Assembly: GCA_018136815.1 (NCBI GenBank)
Contig: CM030932.1
Span: 4,029,790-4,093,789, forward strand
DNA: 64,000 nt
Direction: 5' to 3'
Origin: Isochrysis galbana
Taxonomy: Eukaryota; Haptophyta; Isochrysidales; Isochrysidaceae
The notes beneath the pieces were generated by a model. The model made no database searches and was not told where the DNA came from. It saw nothing but the letters and a program-made list of their open reading frames with translations. Shown piece after piece: positions 10,010 to 20,204 of this stretch. The number at the start of each line of letters is the position of its first letter. The first letter of the stretch is position 1. The position numbers were made by a program, and so were the translations under genes.

Positions 10010-10528
10010 CGTAGAGGTCGCCAGTCGAGCGCCCGAAGTCAGTGGTGTNNNNNNNNNNNNNNNNNNNNNNNNNNNNNNNNNNNNNNNNNNNNNNNNNNNN
10101 NNNNNNNNNNNNNNNNNNNNNNNNNNNNNNNNNNNNNNNNNNNNNNNNCGGCAGATGAAGGGGTGCCTCAGCTCCTCATAAGCCTCCTTCTCCGCCAGCA
10201 GCCTATGTGAGACCCCGTTGTTTGCCACGAGGCACTTCTTGATACACTTGAGCGCAAACTGCCTCGATGTGCGCAGGTCGTGTGCTAGGTAGACGCAGGA
10301 ATAGCCTCCCTCGCCGATGACCCTTTTCTTACATAGGTCGGACGGCCTGGGCTGCTCGTCCGAGCGCGCCCACTCCTGCTGCGTCACCTCGATCGAGGTG
10401 AGCTCGAGCGGGTCGGCGACTCTCCTTCCCTCCAGCTCGATGCTTGCGAGAGCGTTTGCAATCTGGTCGGCCAGAGTGAGCGTTGAGAGCGTGCGGTTGA
10501 GTGGGGGATGGCTTGGCTCTTCCGCCAT
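10010..10528 (-). CDS. Protein kinase (AGC-like), interrupted by scaffold gap
   Basis: From an ATG at 10528 the minus strand encodes about 95 residues of leader, then the glycine-rich loop VIGEGGYSCVYLAHDL, the lysine strand FALKCIKK, and the end of helix C with LRHPFIC just before the N run. Beyond the gap (10048 downward) a different minus frame reads TTDFGRSTGDLYGL, containing the DFG magnesium-binding motif (10040-10032). The catalytic-loop HRD segment and about 60-70 residues normally between these points are missing, so the true gap must be larger than the nominal 100 N. RHPFIC resembles AGC-family kinases (cAMP/cGMP-dependent type); the subfamily is not certain. Exons after DFG are not resolved. 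Confidence 0.75.
10049..10148. other. Scaffold gap, 100 N
   Basis: Exactly 100 undetermined bases, falling inside the kinase gene. The size is a placeholder. Confidence 1.
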
Positions 10529-10559
10529 CGCGCTCGCAGGGGGGAGACAACACCCCCTC

Positions 10560-10619
10560 CAGCCACTAACCTACACTCGTCCCCCCCCCCCTACCCTGCC
10601 CGTCGCCGCCGCCGCCGCC

Positions 10620-10653
<34 letters not shown>

Positions 10654-10860
10654 CCGCCTCGCTCTCCCTCCCCCCTTCTCTCCCCCTACCCCCCCCCCCA
10701 CCCCCACCCCCTGTTGCATCTCCCGTACTGTTTTCTGTTTTCCCCTCTCGTCGCCATCGCCCGGAGGTCACACGGAGGTTGCCCTCTCTCCCCCTCTCCC
10801 TGCCCCCCCCCTCCCCCTCCCCCCCCCCCCCCCCGAAACCGATCTCTGTAATTTCTCCAC
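10560..10860. repeat. Low-complexity C-rich block with a CTG triplet run
   Basis: Contains about nine CTG units (10620-10650) plus several C homopolymers. It lies just upstream of the kinase start (5' flank or UTR on the minus strand, where it reads as CAG repeats). Confidence 0.8.
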
Positions 10861-12044
10861 AGAAAGTTCCTCTCGCGTCCTCTAATGCGGCAGACCTCAA
10901 AACGAAGACCCAGATCAGATTCACGGCGAACGATTCGACTCCAATTTCAGGAGGTGTGATTCTCCTTCACCAGACAAATTGAGCCGTGTTTGATCGTCAA
11001 ACTTTCAAAATTAAGCCTTGCTTGTTCGTCAAAGCGCAAAGCGCTGTGCTGCTGCGACACAGAAGGCCAGGCCCGTTCTGACGGCGAGTAAAAGTACTTT
11101 TATGTTCTAGTAGCGGCACCCGTGTTCGTCGCTTTGGGGGAAAAGGCGTTCCAGTGGGAAACCGAGGAATGGGCGCGGAAACGGGGTGGACACACACTCG
11201 CGCCGATCTCGCCGCGCCATGTGCGTGAGAGGGGCTTCCGAGCCGCCGCGAGCTCCGTGGCGGGGCGTGGGTGCCTGTTGGGCAGCCCGAGCGTGGTGTG
11301 CTGTAAGTGGTTAGCCGCCTCATCCATGGGCCGCCGTTCTCCCGCTCCTCCGGGACCCGTTCGACCCGCCTGGTGCCGATGCCATCTCGGTAGTCAGATG
11401 ACGGGTCGAGCAGGCCTCAAGGCCTTCTCTTCGGCTGGCAAGTGGAGAGGGATGAGAGAAAGAGGGATCAGACGGCGAGGAACGGAGGCATGGTCGCCGC
11501 GAGGCCGCGGCGAGGCTGGAAGTTGCAAGGGCAGCGGCAGCGAGAGCGGAGCTCTGATGGTGGCGAAGCTGGGGCGGCAGGCGGCGTTGAGAGCCGAGGT
11601 GGCAAGGGTGGCGGCAATGGCGGACAGTGGCGATGTGGGTGGCGGTGAAGGCTGCAGCCGCGAGAAACGCGGTGAAGGCGGCGGGCGGCGGGGCGAGGGC
11701 GGCGAGGGCGATGTGGACAGAATGGATGGCAGGGGCCAGGGCATTGGCAGAGGAGGCGTGGGGCGGGGAACCAAGGTGAGGAGGCTTGGGGGTGAAGGTG
11801 ATGCGGATGGCGAGGCCGGCGATGGCGGCGAAGGGAGATCAGGCGAGGGAAGGCAGGTTCCCCACTTTCCTTCATTCCAACCTGTCGGCAAGCTGCTCGC
11901 ACTAGCACAAAAGCAATTTTTGAGGATATGTAGTTGAGAGCACGTAGATTTTTGGGTAGCTTTCGATTATGTGTGTAAGGTCGTATGTCAAAAAGATGTG
12001 TTTGCACTACATCTGAGCGTATATTTGTTGCCGAAGCGATTAAA
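10861..12044. other. Region without a supported gene
   Basis: The long frames here (plus 11122-11937; minus 11394-11891) are Gly/Arg/Glu-rich on one strand and Pro/Ser-rich on the other, which is the signature of composition bias. I see no domain, and no splice-supported exon. Confidence 0.45.
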
Positions 12045-12290
12045 AACACCACGCGCGCGGACCTGACCCTTTAACTTGCAGCAACGCCCGCTCCCTTTAC
12101 CTTTACACTCCCTCCTCCTGCTTTGCGCTTTGCGGCTCGTCCCTCGTGCTCTACTTAATAGGCATAGAGGCTAGGATTACTGGGCTTCCAGCGGTAGGCG
12201 GCGTGAACTGGCCCCCGATTGCCGATGGTCTAGTTCCCTCCTTCCTCTTGCTCCATCGGGCAACCGGTTGTTAGTGACTCGTAGTGTTTT
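12045..12290 (-). mobile_element. 3' fragment of the non-LTR retrotransposon
   Basis: On the minus strand it carries AGTAGAGCACGAGGGACGAG, GCCGCAAAGCG-like sequence, GGGAGCGGGCG and a GC-rich tail (CGCGCGCGTGGTG) ending in a T/A run, matching the 3' end of the full element (48415-48538) and the copy at 59708-59880. Confidence 0.55.
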
Positions 12291-12804
12291 CCGTTGGGGG
12301 TGGAGTGGTTTGAGGTTTGAGGTTTGAGAGCGTTGGCTGGGTTGTGTGTTGTGTGTGAATGCAATGTCTTTGATCTTTGAGGTTTCTAATGCATGTGTAT
12401 AAAAAGTTGGCTATCGTCACACAATACGGCCATTTAGGCAAGAAGCGTTCATTTGGCCCACCCTGCTAGTGCTAGCATCTAGCATGAAGAACTTCCTCCT
12501 GAGGTGAGAAGTCTTCAATCATCACCACATACACAAAAAGTGACAATGAACAATGAATAAAGAGAGAGAAAGAGCACGTCCAAGCAATACTGTCCGACTT
12601 GCAAGCTCATACACCTACACCTACACCTACATAGGCCCAGATCGACATATGCAAGATATGGTTTGCAGATTTTGGCCCTTTCAAAAGGGCCTTTTCGGTG
12701 ATTTTTTTTGCATATCTCTCTGCATATTTTGCAAATTTGATGCATATTTTGTGGGTTGAAGGGGCCTCGCTCGGCACTCAGTCAGGTCTCAGTCTCTCAG
12801 TCTC

Positions 12805-12830
12805 AGGTTGCGTTCCGTCGAAAGAGGACC
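12805..12830 (+). repeat. Type-A terminus of GTTCCGTC element family
   Basis: GGTTGCGTTCCGTCGAAAGA then GGACC. It is isolated, with no matching partner end clearly assigned. Confidence 0.65.
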
Positions 12831-13049
12831 GCATCTCGGCCTCCCGCGCTCGGCGACGCAGCTCCGCGACTACCGTAGCGTGCCGCGTCCGAAATTCGGG
12901 GAGCGGCCTGCATACTTTCACACGTTCCTCAATGGCAGCTTCTCGTCGAGGTGTGCTGACGTATGCTGAACGGGCCCCTCTAGAGTACGTGCGGCCGCAC
13001 AACAGACAACAACAGACAAGCCTTGGCGCCTTGGCTCGCACCAAGGACC

Positions 13050-13787
13050 AAGGTCGCGTTCCGTCAAATATGGGACATCACTCAATTGAGCCATCGAATG
13101 TCCATAGTCGTTACAAAAACTATTCATACGCCCTCACTCGGCGCCCAGAGTTCCCCCCCCGCGGAAAGGGTGAACGCACGGCGTGCACCTTCATAGGGAG
13201 AAAAAGTTGTTATGCGCACGCACGGCGACCCCGCGGGGGGAACCGATGCACATCGCGCTGTGCGCGTGCACGGCCACGGCGTGCACATGGGTGATTGCAA
13301 CTCATCACACACGGTCCCGTGAGACATCTCTCTTATATATATTGGATGTTTACGTAGTTGTATGACTTGGGATAAACAGAGGAAACGCAGAGAAAAACGT
13401 CCACATGCGCACGCACGGCGTCCCCGCGGGGGAACCGATGCACATCGCGCCGTGCGCATGCACGGCGTGCATGGGTGACTGCCAAAAACTCACCACACAT
13501 GTCCCGTGAAATACATCTCTTATACTGGACGTTTGCGTAAGTGTAGACGAACCGCAGAGAATCAAATTGGCATACGCACGCACGGCGTCTCCATGGGGGC
13601 GCGCTGGTTCGTCAGGAAAAAGACACTGTGACAGCTGACAACTGCCGAAAATAGACCAGTCCTTAAAAGCGCGCCGTAGATGTTAGATGTTAAACGCCGA
13701 TACCAGGGTCACGTGTGAATATTATTATTGTATATGGACATTTGATCGCTCAATTCGACTGATGCCCACAATTGACGGAACGACACC
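13050..13787. mobile_element. Element bounded by two type-B termini of the GTTCCGTC family
   Basis: The left end reads AAGGTCGCGTTCCGTCAAAT with GGGACATCA and GAATGTCCATAG; the right end is the inverse, GGACATTTGATCGCTCAATT through ATTGACGGAACGACACC. The interior has no coding capacity but holds the tandem repeat at 13206-13550. No target duplication is visible, so it may be a composite of two ends. Confidence 0.5.
13206..13550. repeat. Tandem repeat, about 185-bp unit, two copies
   Basis: Each unit contains GCGCACGCACGGCG, CCGATGCACATCGCGC, a CACGGCGTGCA palindrome, TCCCGTGA, CATCTCTTATA and a GGA(T/C)GTTT motif. Related single units lie near the type-B end at 40470-40560 and as a decayed copy at 35420-35490. 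Confidence 0.7.
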
Positions 13788-13797
13788 TCGCTGGGGT

Positions 13798-14590
13798 TGC
13801 ATGGGAGGGGAGGAAGGAAGGGATCCCGGTTGGAGCTGCATGCGAGGGAACCAGGAGAGAGGGGCGGGAGGAGAGACACGCTCTAGCTCTAAGAATAGAG
13901 TGTGTCGGAGACGCTCCCCCTTGCATGCGAGGAGGCGCGCTCTAAGAATAGATCGTGTCGCATGGGATGCTCCCCCTACCCGCAACACCTCCTCGTCCCT
14001 CCCTACCCCTCATGTTCATACGGAATATGGATACGACGGCTATCAGTATCAAAGATTGGAGTTCCACAGCTCCGCATCCACACCTCGCCCCCACTACCAA
14101 CACTGACCTAGCTGGTGACGGGTTGGCTGGGTCAGGACAACAGCTGAAGTTTCATTTGGAACTCAAACTGTCGACCCACCCCCTTCCCAATCGTCTTCGG
14201 CATCATCTTGCTTCTCCACACTCAAAAACACTCAAAGCTCTCGCACGGCGACGAGTCATCCATAGCCCACCGACCGACTCCTTGGCAATCAGCTCGAACC
14301 AAATGCCAAAATACCTCTCAGCCTTCCCAACTCTTATGAAAGCTATGGCTCACTGCAAAACTCCACTTGGGGTGTCGAATCATCAATTCGGGCGAGGTCT
14401 CCCCCCTAGACCCTGCCACCAAGACGCCATACCGAGTGAGTACGAGTGAGCGCACGGGCAGCAGCCGGCTGGCTTCTCAGCGAGTGTAAGATGAATGCCG
14501 TGATCCGCTACCCTCAGAATCGAAATGTACCTGAATGAGCCTATAGATCAGCCGAAGAGGGTCGTCCCCGTCTTGCCTACGCGCGAGACT
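13798..14590. other. Region without a supported gene
   Basis: Two frames run Ser/Pro/Thr-rich at 13955-14449 without a recognisable domain. The last ~100 bases are the 3' flank of the minus-strand P-loop gene. Confidence 0.4.
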
Positions 14591-16153
14591 CTAGGGCGTG
14601 GCCTCCGATGTCATAGCATCCTCATCGTCAAGGCCATCCTCGGCAAAGCGAACAGTTGTGTCTGGTATTCTCACGCACCACTCGCCCCGTATGACGTCAA
14701 ACATATGGATCGAGTCGAAAATCGTCCGCTTAGAGCGCTCGTCAATAATCTCTCCAAAGTGGCGGTGGTAGCGGCGGAGGGAAGCAATCGCCTGCGCCTT
14801 GGATATGTGCCGCCCGAACGCGGCGCCAGAAGCCATACGATTGCAGAGAAACCTCCAGTTGGCGAGCGGGGTGATGTGCGTCCCTATCAAGTGGACTTTG
14901 CAACCCCTCTCCCGAAACTTGCGAGCGTGCGTGAGCACGTGCTCGTTGTCATGCAGCGTCTTCTCGAGCATGATACTCCGCCCCTCTTCCAAAGCACGCT
15001 CCACCACTTGGTCGATCAGCAGGATGGACTCACGGTGGAGGTACTGTGCGTGCAGCAGGTGCTTGCCCGGCCCATGCAGACGGTTGTTCTCGCGCACGCG
15101 CTGCGAGAGCTCGTCGGATCCCCACGCAGCCAGGTACTCCTTCACGAGATCGGCGGATGCATCGAGCAGCGGAATGTCTAGGGTGCGAAGGTACCGCTTG
15201 ATCACCGAGTCCTTGCCTGAACCGGGTACGCCCACCACCAGGAAGATGTGCTGCTGTTGGGGCGGCAGCAGCTCACCCTCCTTGGGCTTGGGCGTAACGA
15301 TTCGCGCGAGAGGCCCACGACCTGTCGACGGCTTGCCCCGCGCAGAAGTGCGGCTGGATCGGAGCATCTGGTCAATGATCCGTGTGTGCAATGCCTGCCG
15401 ATCCGCCTGGAATGAGCAGAGGGAGCACGTGTACTCGGCGCCTCCGACGCCCTCCTCAACGTGCGGATGCTCACAGCAGAGTACAATAGAGTCCTTAGAC
15501 ATAGGCGAGGACCAGTCGCCCAGGTAGTCGATCGAGGCGAGCGATACCTGAAGCAGCTCCTGCTCCTCATCGGACAGGTGGACTAGGGGCGGGTCAGGCG
15601 TGTCGGCGAGCTTGAGCACCTCTTGCTCACGTAGATCAGGCAGTCGTGGCGTATGGGGCCGAAGAGCGCGGGTCCCGTTGGCAAGCAACTTCCCCCCGCG
15701 GTACACTCCTGGCGCGGACGGCTCTAGCGTCTCGATCCACTGCGGCGCTATGCTCTCCTCCTGCAGCATCCTTGCAATGGCAACCATTGACTCTGGCTCA
15801 CTCTCCTCTGCGGCTGCGTCACGTCCAGCGGCCTCGGCAGCGGCCTCGGCCGAGACCTGGATTGGTTCATCAACCTCCCTGTGGGTGCATCGCGCCGCTG
15901 CCCGCCCTCTAGCGGTCGGAGCAGTGGGAGCAAAGAGGGTCAGGGCGGGAAAGCCGAGAGAGAGTGGAGCGCCAGCCTCCGCTGCTCTGTGTCCTCCAAG
16001 CGGTGGGCTGAGAGCGGCGGCGGCGGGCTCGAGGAGGAGGAGGAGAAGGAGTCGCCGTAGCCGCGGGTCGGCGCCGCTGGATGAGGGCCCCGCGTCGGCT
16101 GGGCTGCGGGGGCGTGGGTGCAGAGGCCCCACCGCGCCGCGGCGGACTCTCAT
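14591..16153 (-). CDS. Zeta-toxin-like P-loop kinase with N-terminal targeting sequence
   Basis: Single-exon frame of 520 residues from the ATG at 16153; the longer frame upstream is low-complexity Ser/Pro and is not favoured. Residues 1-50 have Arg residues followed by a Leu8 run and a Pro/Ala segment, consistent with a signal or transit peptide. Residues 300-510 form a P-loop kinase: HIFLVVGVPGSGKDSVIKR (Walker A at 308-315), a DASADLVKEYLAAWG segment, then LHGPGKHLLHAQYLHRESI, SIMLEKTLHDNEHV and VHLIGTHITPL. This order fits the Zeta_toxin/UMP-CMP-like phosphotransferase family, widespread in eukaryotes with no known toxin role. C226/C227, C243 and C246 with nearby His could form a small metal site; this is inference. 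The substrate is unknown. Confidence 0.72.
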   Translation of the reverse strand: MRVRRGAVGPLHPRPRSPADAGPSSSGADPRLRRLLLLLLLEPAAAALSPPLGGHRAAEAGAPLSLGFPALTLFAPTAPTARGRAAARCTHREVDEPIQVSAEAAAEAAGRDAAAEESEPESMVAIARMLQEESIAPQWIETLEPSAPGVYRGGKLLANGTRALRPHTPRLPDLREQEVLKLADTPDPPLVHLSDEEQELLQVSLASIDYLGDWSSPMSKDSIVLCCEHPHVEEGVGGAEYTCSLCSFQADRQALHTRIIDQMLRSSRTSARGKPSTGRGPLARIVTPKPKEGELLPPQQQHIFLVVGVPGSGKDSVIKRYLRTLDIPLLDASADLVKEYLAAWGSDELSQRVRENNRLHGPGKHLLHAQYLHRESILLIDQVVERALEEGRSIMLEKTLHDNEHVLTHARKFRERGCKVHLIGTHITPLANWRFLCNRMASGAAFGRHISKAQAIASLRRYHRHFGEIIDERSKRTIFDSIHMFDVIRGEWCVRIPDTTVRFAEDGLDDEDAMTSEATP

Positions 16154-16530
16154 CGAGAAGGGGGGGGGGGGGGGGCGCGGGTGGAACGAGGAGAGAGAGG
16201 CCCGATGAAAAAGTTTACGTATGATGAGAGAGTCGGGTAGAGAAGAGAGAGAAAGAAGAATAATATGGTAGATATGAGGGAGAAGTGAGGGAGAGGGAAC
16301 AGATGGGAAGCAGCAAAATGAGGATCTCGGCGGAAGAGAAGGGAAGGCCACGGAGAGAGGGATGTGAGGGAGAGGGAGTGAAGGGAGAGAAGAAGAGGGA
16401 AGTGAAAGAGCTGGCGCGAGGGGGGGGGGGGGGGGGGGGGGGGACGGCGAACAACGAACGAGGCACGAGCTCCCCTCCCGGTATTATGGGGACTTCATCA
16501 GATACGTCGAAAAGGCGAAAAAAACAGGTC
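16154..16530. other. 5' flank of the P-loop kinase gene, purine-rich with G homopolymers
   Basis: Contains G-runs at 16159-16176 and 16421-16443 and GA-rich sequence. The minus-strand frame through it is the Ser/Leu/Pro-rich extension rejected as coding. Confidence 0.6.
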
Positions 16531-16686
16531 TCTCCCTCTCTCTCTCTCACTCTCTTTCTCTCTCTCTCTCTCTCTCATGCACATACTCTCTCTCCCTCTC
16601 CCCCCCCCCCCCCCTCCCTCCCTCTCTCTCTCCCTCCCTCTCTCTCTCCGTCTCTCTCTCTCTCCGTCTCTCTCTCCCTCTCCCTC

Positions 16687-16722
<36 letters not shown>

Positions 16723-16733
16723 CCCCTCTCTCA
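16531..16733. repeat. CT microsatellite
   Basis: About 200 bp of almost pure CT/CCCT repeats on the plus strand. Confidence 0.95.
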
Positions 16734-17834
16734 ATCACTCAACTTGGTTAAGTGTACACTTAGTTAAGTGTACACTTGGTTCATCTACATATATGCATGG
16801 CCGTCGGGGTGGCCACGGTGGCACTGGGCACGAGCCCCTCTCTCCACTCCTCCCCTACTGCCTGCTGTGGAGGAGGAACCACCACACCCTCCGGGCATGC
16901 TTCATTCTCATTCACGGCGTGAAGGTCCAGCACACACCATGGACCCAAGCAAACCCTCGCTGGCCAGCCCATCGCTCCAACCCCTCCTGCTCCTGCCTCC
17001 GGCCTCCTATACCCCTAGTCGACCTCCTATACCCCTAGTCGATTGGTCGACGGAGAGACAATCCTAGGTGGGAAACCCGTGTTTGCCGTGTTTCTACGGA
17101 GGCCCAAAACAGCCCGTTTTTACCGTGTTTCAAATCCCCTCCGTTTTAGGTACCGTGTTTGTACGGGGTACGGGGGTGCGCCCACTCGTGACAGCGCCGT
17201 GCGCGGTGGTGGGTGGTGGGTGCATGTGTGCGTGTGTGCGCGCACGTATCAATTAATATTCATGGCTCACTTGTCACTTGCTCTTCCCAATCAACAATCA
17301 ATATCCTTACTTAGTACTTAGTTAGACGTTAGACAAGTAGCTGACGGACCATCTCCTCACTTGGAGTAACAGACTCATCAGCAAGCCAATCGTCTTCGCC
17401 GTCACTGTCGTCGTCGCTGTCTGTCGCATCCGCGATCGACCTTTTTGTTTTAGAAGTTGTTTGCGTTTCTATGTTCCCTCCTTGCAGGCTAGCCACTAGT
17501 CACCGTCGCAGGGTCCTACATTCGTCCATTCGGCCTCTTTGCCCTCGCCTCCTTTGTCGCCTCCTTTGTCGCCTGCTTGCTCCTCACCTGGCTTACCTCC
17601 TTGCGTGCTCCTCGCGTTTTTAGGCTAAGTCGCGCGTTCAGGTATCGCCGGTGCAAGGAACCGCCCCCATGTGCGACCCTGATTCCCCCTCAGGTGTTGG
17701 CCGTTGGATTATACCGTGGCGCTATTTTACTTCGGTCTTCATCAACTCACTTAAGGGTTTTCGAAAGATTCCCTCCTTATTCCTGTGCGTAACTGTCGCC
17801 CTCGTCGGATCGTCCGTCGCCCCGTCGCTCTCTT
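16734..17834. other. Region without a supported gene
   Basis: Includes a 20-bp tandem duplication of CCTCCTATACCCCTAGTCGA (17003-17041) and short repeats of TTAAGTGTACACTT (16747-16775). The frames are short and show no domain. Confidence 0.5.
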
Positions 17835-18397
17835 GTCGGCATTCTCTTCCTTGTTCGGTCTGTCAGCGGGTTCCTATGCGTTCCGTGATAAGGATACGTT
17901 AGTGTGGAGAGTGTTGACGTGAGTGTGGTGTCATCTCGTCGGTCCAGCGGACCCCAACCGTCTGTCGTCTGTCGTTCTTCGTTCGTCGCTCTCGTGAGGG
18001 GACGGAAGGGAAGCGGCGAGAGGCGCGGCGGAAGTTGGGGGGTGGCCAATGACGGGCTGGACCACCTCCTCAGCAGAGAAAGGCGGGAGGACGGGCTTGG
18101 GCGAGGGCGAGCGCGACGACGGAGCGGACATGGCTGGGCGGGTCGGGATGGATAGGCTGAGGCTGAGGGATTGGGATTGGTGAGGTTTGGTATTGAGGTA
18201 GTGTTGAGAACGAGGGACGAGAACGGGAACGGGAACGAGAACGAGAGCGACGAACGAAGAACGACAGACGACAGACGGTCCGGGGCCGATGGACCCACGA
18301 GATGACACTACACTCACGTCAACACTCTCCACACTAATGTATCCCTATCACGGAACGCACAGGCTAACCCGCTGACAGATCGAACAAGGAAGAGAAT
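17835..18397. mobile_element. Fold-back (long inverted repeat) element
   Basis: The arm at 17835-17998, starting GGCATTCTCTTCCTTGTTCG, is repeated inverted at about 18233-18397 with only scattered differences, around a loop of about 235 bp. Both strands therefore encode the same pseudo-peptide (MESVDVSVVSSR then PSVVCRSSFVALV) from 17904 (+) and 18332 (-). This could be a MITE-like or foldback element; no target duplication was identified. Confidence 0.75.
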
Positions 18398-19439
18398 GCC
18401 ATCGAGGCGGTGGAGCATCTGCTCGAACGAGGCCTCGATGCGCTCGTCGAGCGTCGCGCCAGTACCCGTCGACCAGACGCCAATGTCGTCCAAGTAGGGC
18501 ACGCAGACGTCGCCCAAGGCCCCTCCTCCTGCAGAAGCGGGCCTCCTGCTCGCTCTGCCCACCACCACTCCCGAAGACCGCGCCTCCTCAGAGGCCGAGC
18601 TCGCGGCTACCGCCGTCTTTCACCCATTCGAGGCCGGCGCCGCGCCTCCATCACCACCCCCATCGCCCTCCGATGCTGTGGAGAGCGGGCATGAGCCCGC
18701 TCTCACTGAAATCTGCATGGAAGAGGCTGTTGAGGCTTATCCTCCCCTCTCGGAGGCAGATGAGGCCGCCCCACCGTTGCCATCGGACTCGGAGGGGGCC
18801 TACGAGCTACGAGCCCTACCGAGCCACCCTCGATCGTGTCGCAGCGGTCCCGACCGCCCCACGCCCTCGCGTCCTGGCAGAAGATGCGCCCGGAATCACA
18901 ATTCCCAACCCTCACCGCCATTTCGCACCGGGCCACACCTTCTCACCGCCGTCAGCTCCGACGGAGCTGTCGGCGCCCAGCCCCCTCGTCGCTTCTCTCG
19001 AACCCGTCGCCTCCGACCCAGGGATGGTCAATTTTGGCTCTCAACTTGCAATCCCACGCGAGCACGATCAACAGCCACCTTGGCGTGCTACTGGCCGCCC
19101 AGCGCGCCCCGTTCACCGTGTCTTCACCTGCACCTGCAGTTCCTGCACTCTCACCTTCACCTGCACCTTCACTGAAGAAAAAAATTCGGACCAGCACCTT
19201 CCCAGTTGGAATTTTTTTTATTTTTTGTCTTTTCGACGAGGTTTCGGCGCGCGGCCTGCCCGATTGGCGTGACTGTGCGGGTGGCCCCAGTGTATTTGGT
19301 GTCTGGCGGGGCCCCCCATCCAGGTGGATCGTCGAAAACGGGCATGCACCGCGCCCGGTCTCGATTTGAAGTTGAGCTCTTTAAGCCCTTTCCGACTTTA
19401 GCTTTAGCGTCTTTTTCGTCAATGTTTGCTTACGTTTTG
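18398..19439. other. Pro/Ser-rich frames of unknown nature
   Basis: Frames at 18678-19175 and 18836-19369 are Pro/Ser/His-rich. A patch near 19035-19165 reads like a helix-plus-Pro-linker (LQSHASTINSHLGVLLAAQ), reminiscent of gag-type sequence. It lies inside the right end of a transposon fragment (19440-19602), so it may be internal sequence of that element. Confidence 0.25.
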
Positions 19440-19602
19440 TTGTGGGTGCCCAAGGGGGAGGTCTGGGTCCCAATGGGGCCCGGATATGTGTTAGTTGGGT
19501 GTATTGGGAACTTTCTACCGAAAAAAATCCTGAAATTTCCTTAACCGTGAGATGATGGTCATTTTTTCAACCCTAATAAAAAATCCCTGTTTGACCGCCC
19601 TA
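19440..19602 (+). mobile_element. Right-end fragment of the TAGGGCGGTCAAACAG transposon family
   Basis: It ends AATCCCTGTTTGACCGCCCTA, the inverted form of the TIR seen at 23269. Upstream, GCCCGGATATGTGTTAGTT matches GCACCGGATATGTGCTAGTT at the right end of the complete copy (28204-28223). The left partner was not found. Confidence 0.7.
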
Positions 19603-20204
19603 AGGATACCGATACCGGGCGGAGGGGAAAAGTTCTTCGTGCTAGCAGGGAGGGACCAAATGAACGCTTCTCACCTTGAGAAGTCGGCTTTTTCGACGGT
19701 GGCGGCGGAGCCGCTCATACGGACGACGCGGTGCCTCGCTTAGGGCCCGAGCGGCTCTCCATTGTCCATTGCAAGGCTGCAGCTGGAGGCCCTGGCGGCG
19801 GTGACTGCGTGCGTACGCGCGACGTGTACGCGCGCTTTGCGACCTGCGGCTCTGGGGACGCGTTGGACATGCCTCCAGGCATGTGTCTGCGCGGTCCCCA
19901 TTTAGGGGCTAGAATACCGAGGGTACTGTACTCTGGAGTAGAGTAGAGTAGAGTAGTGAATATGCTACTCTATGTACTCTAGAGTAGAGCAGTACTTTAC
20001 TCCTAGTCTAGAGGAGAGGAGAGGAGAAAGCTGTGAGAGTGTGAGAGCGCCCGCGCGAGGTCGTCGAGAGCGAGAGACGCGTAGGGGGGCGAGGTGGGGA
20101 GGGGGAGGGTGGGGGACGGGAGGGAGAGGGAGAGCGAGGGAGCCCGGGCGAGAGGAAGAGGGGGTGGTCGGTTAGTGAGCAACTGCCACTCGCACCGGCT
20201 CGCA

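Noticed and set aside
11122-11937. 271-codon plus-strand ORF
   Set aside because: Gly/Arg/Glu-rich, mirrored by a Pro/Ser-rich minus frame; no domain.
14799-15527. Plus-strand ORF opposite the P-loop kinase
   Set aside because: Shadow of the real minus-strand gene.
14591-16153. Reading this gene as a toxin because of Zeta-toxin similarity
   Set aside because: The P-loop kinase fold is shared widely by eukaryotic proteins; there is no antitoxin partner and a targeting peptide is present. Named only by fold.
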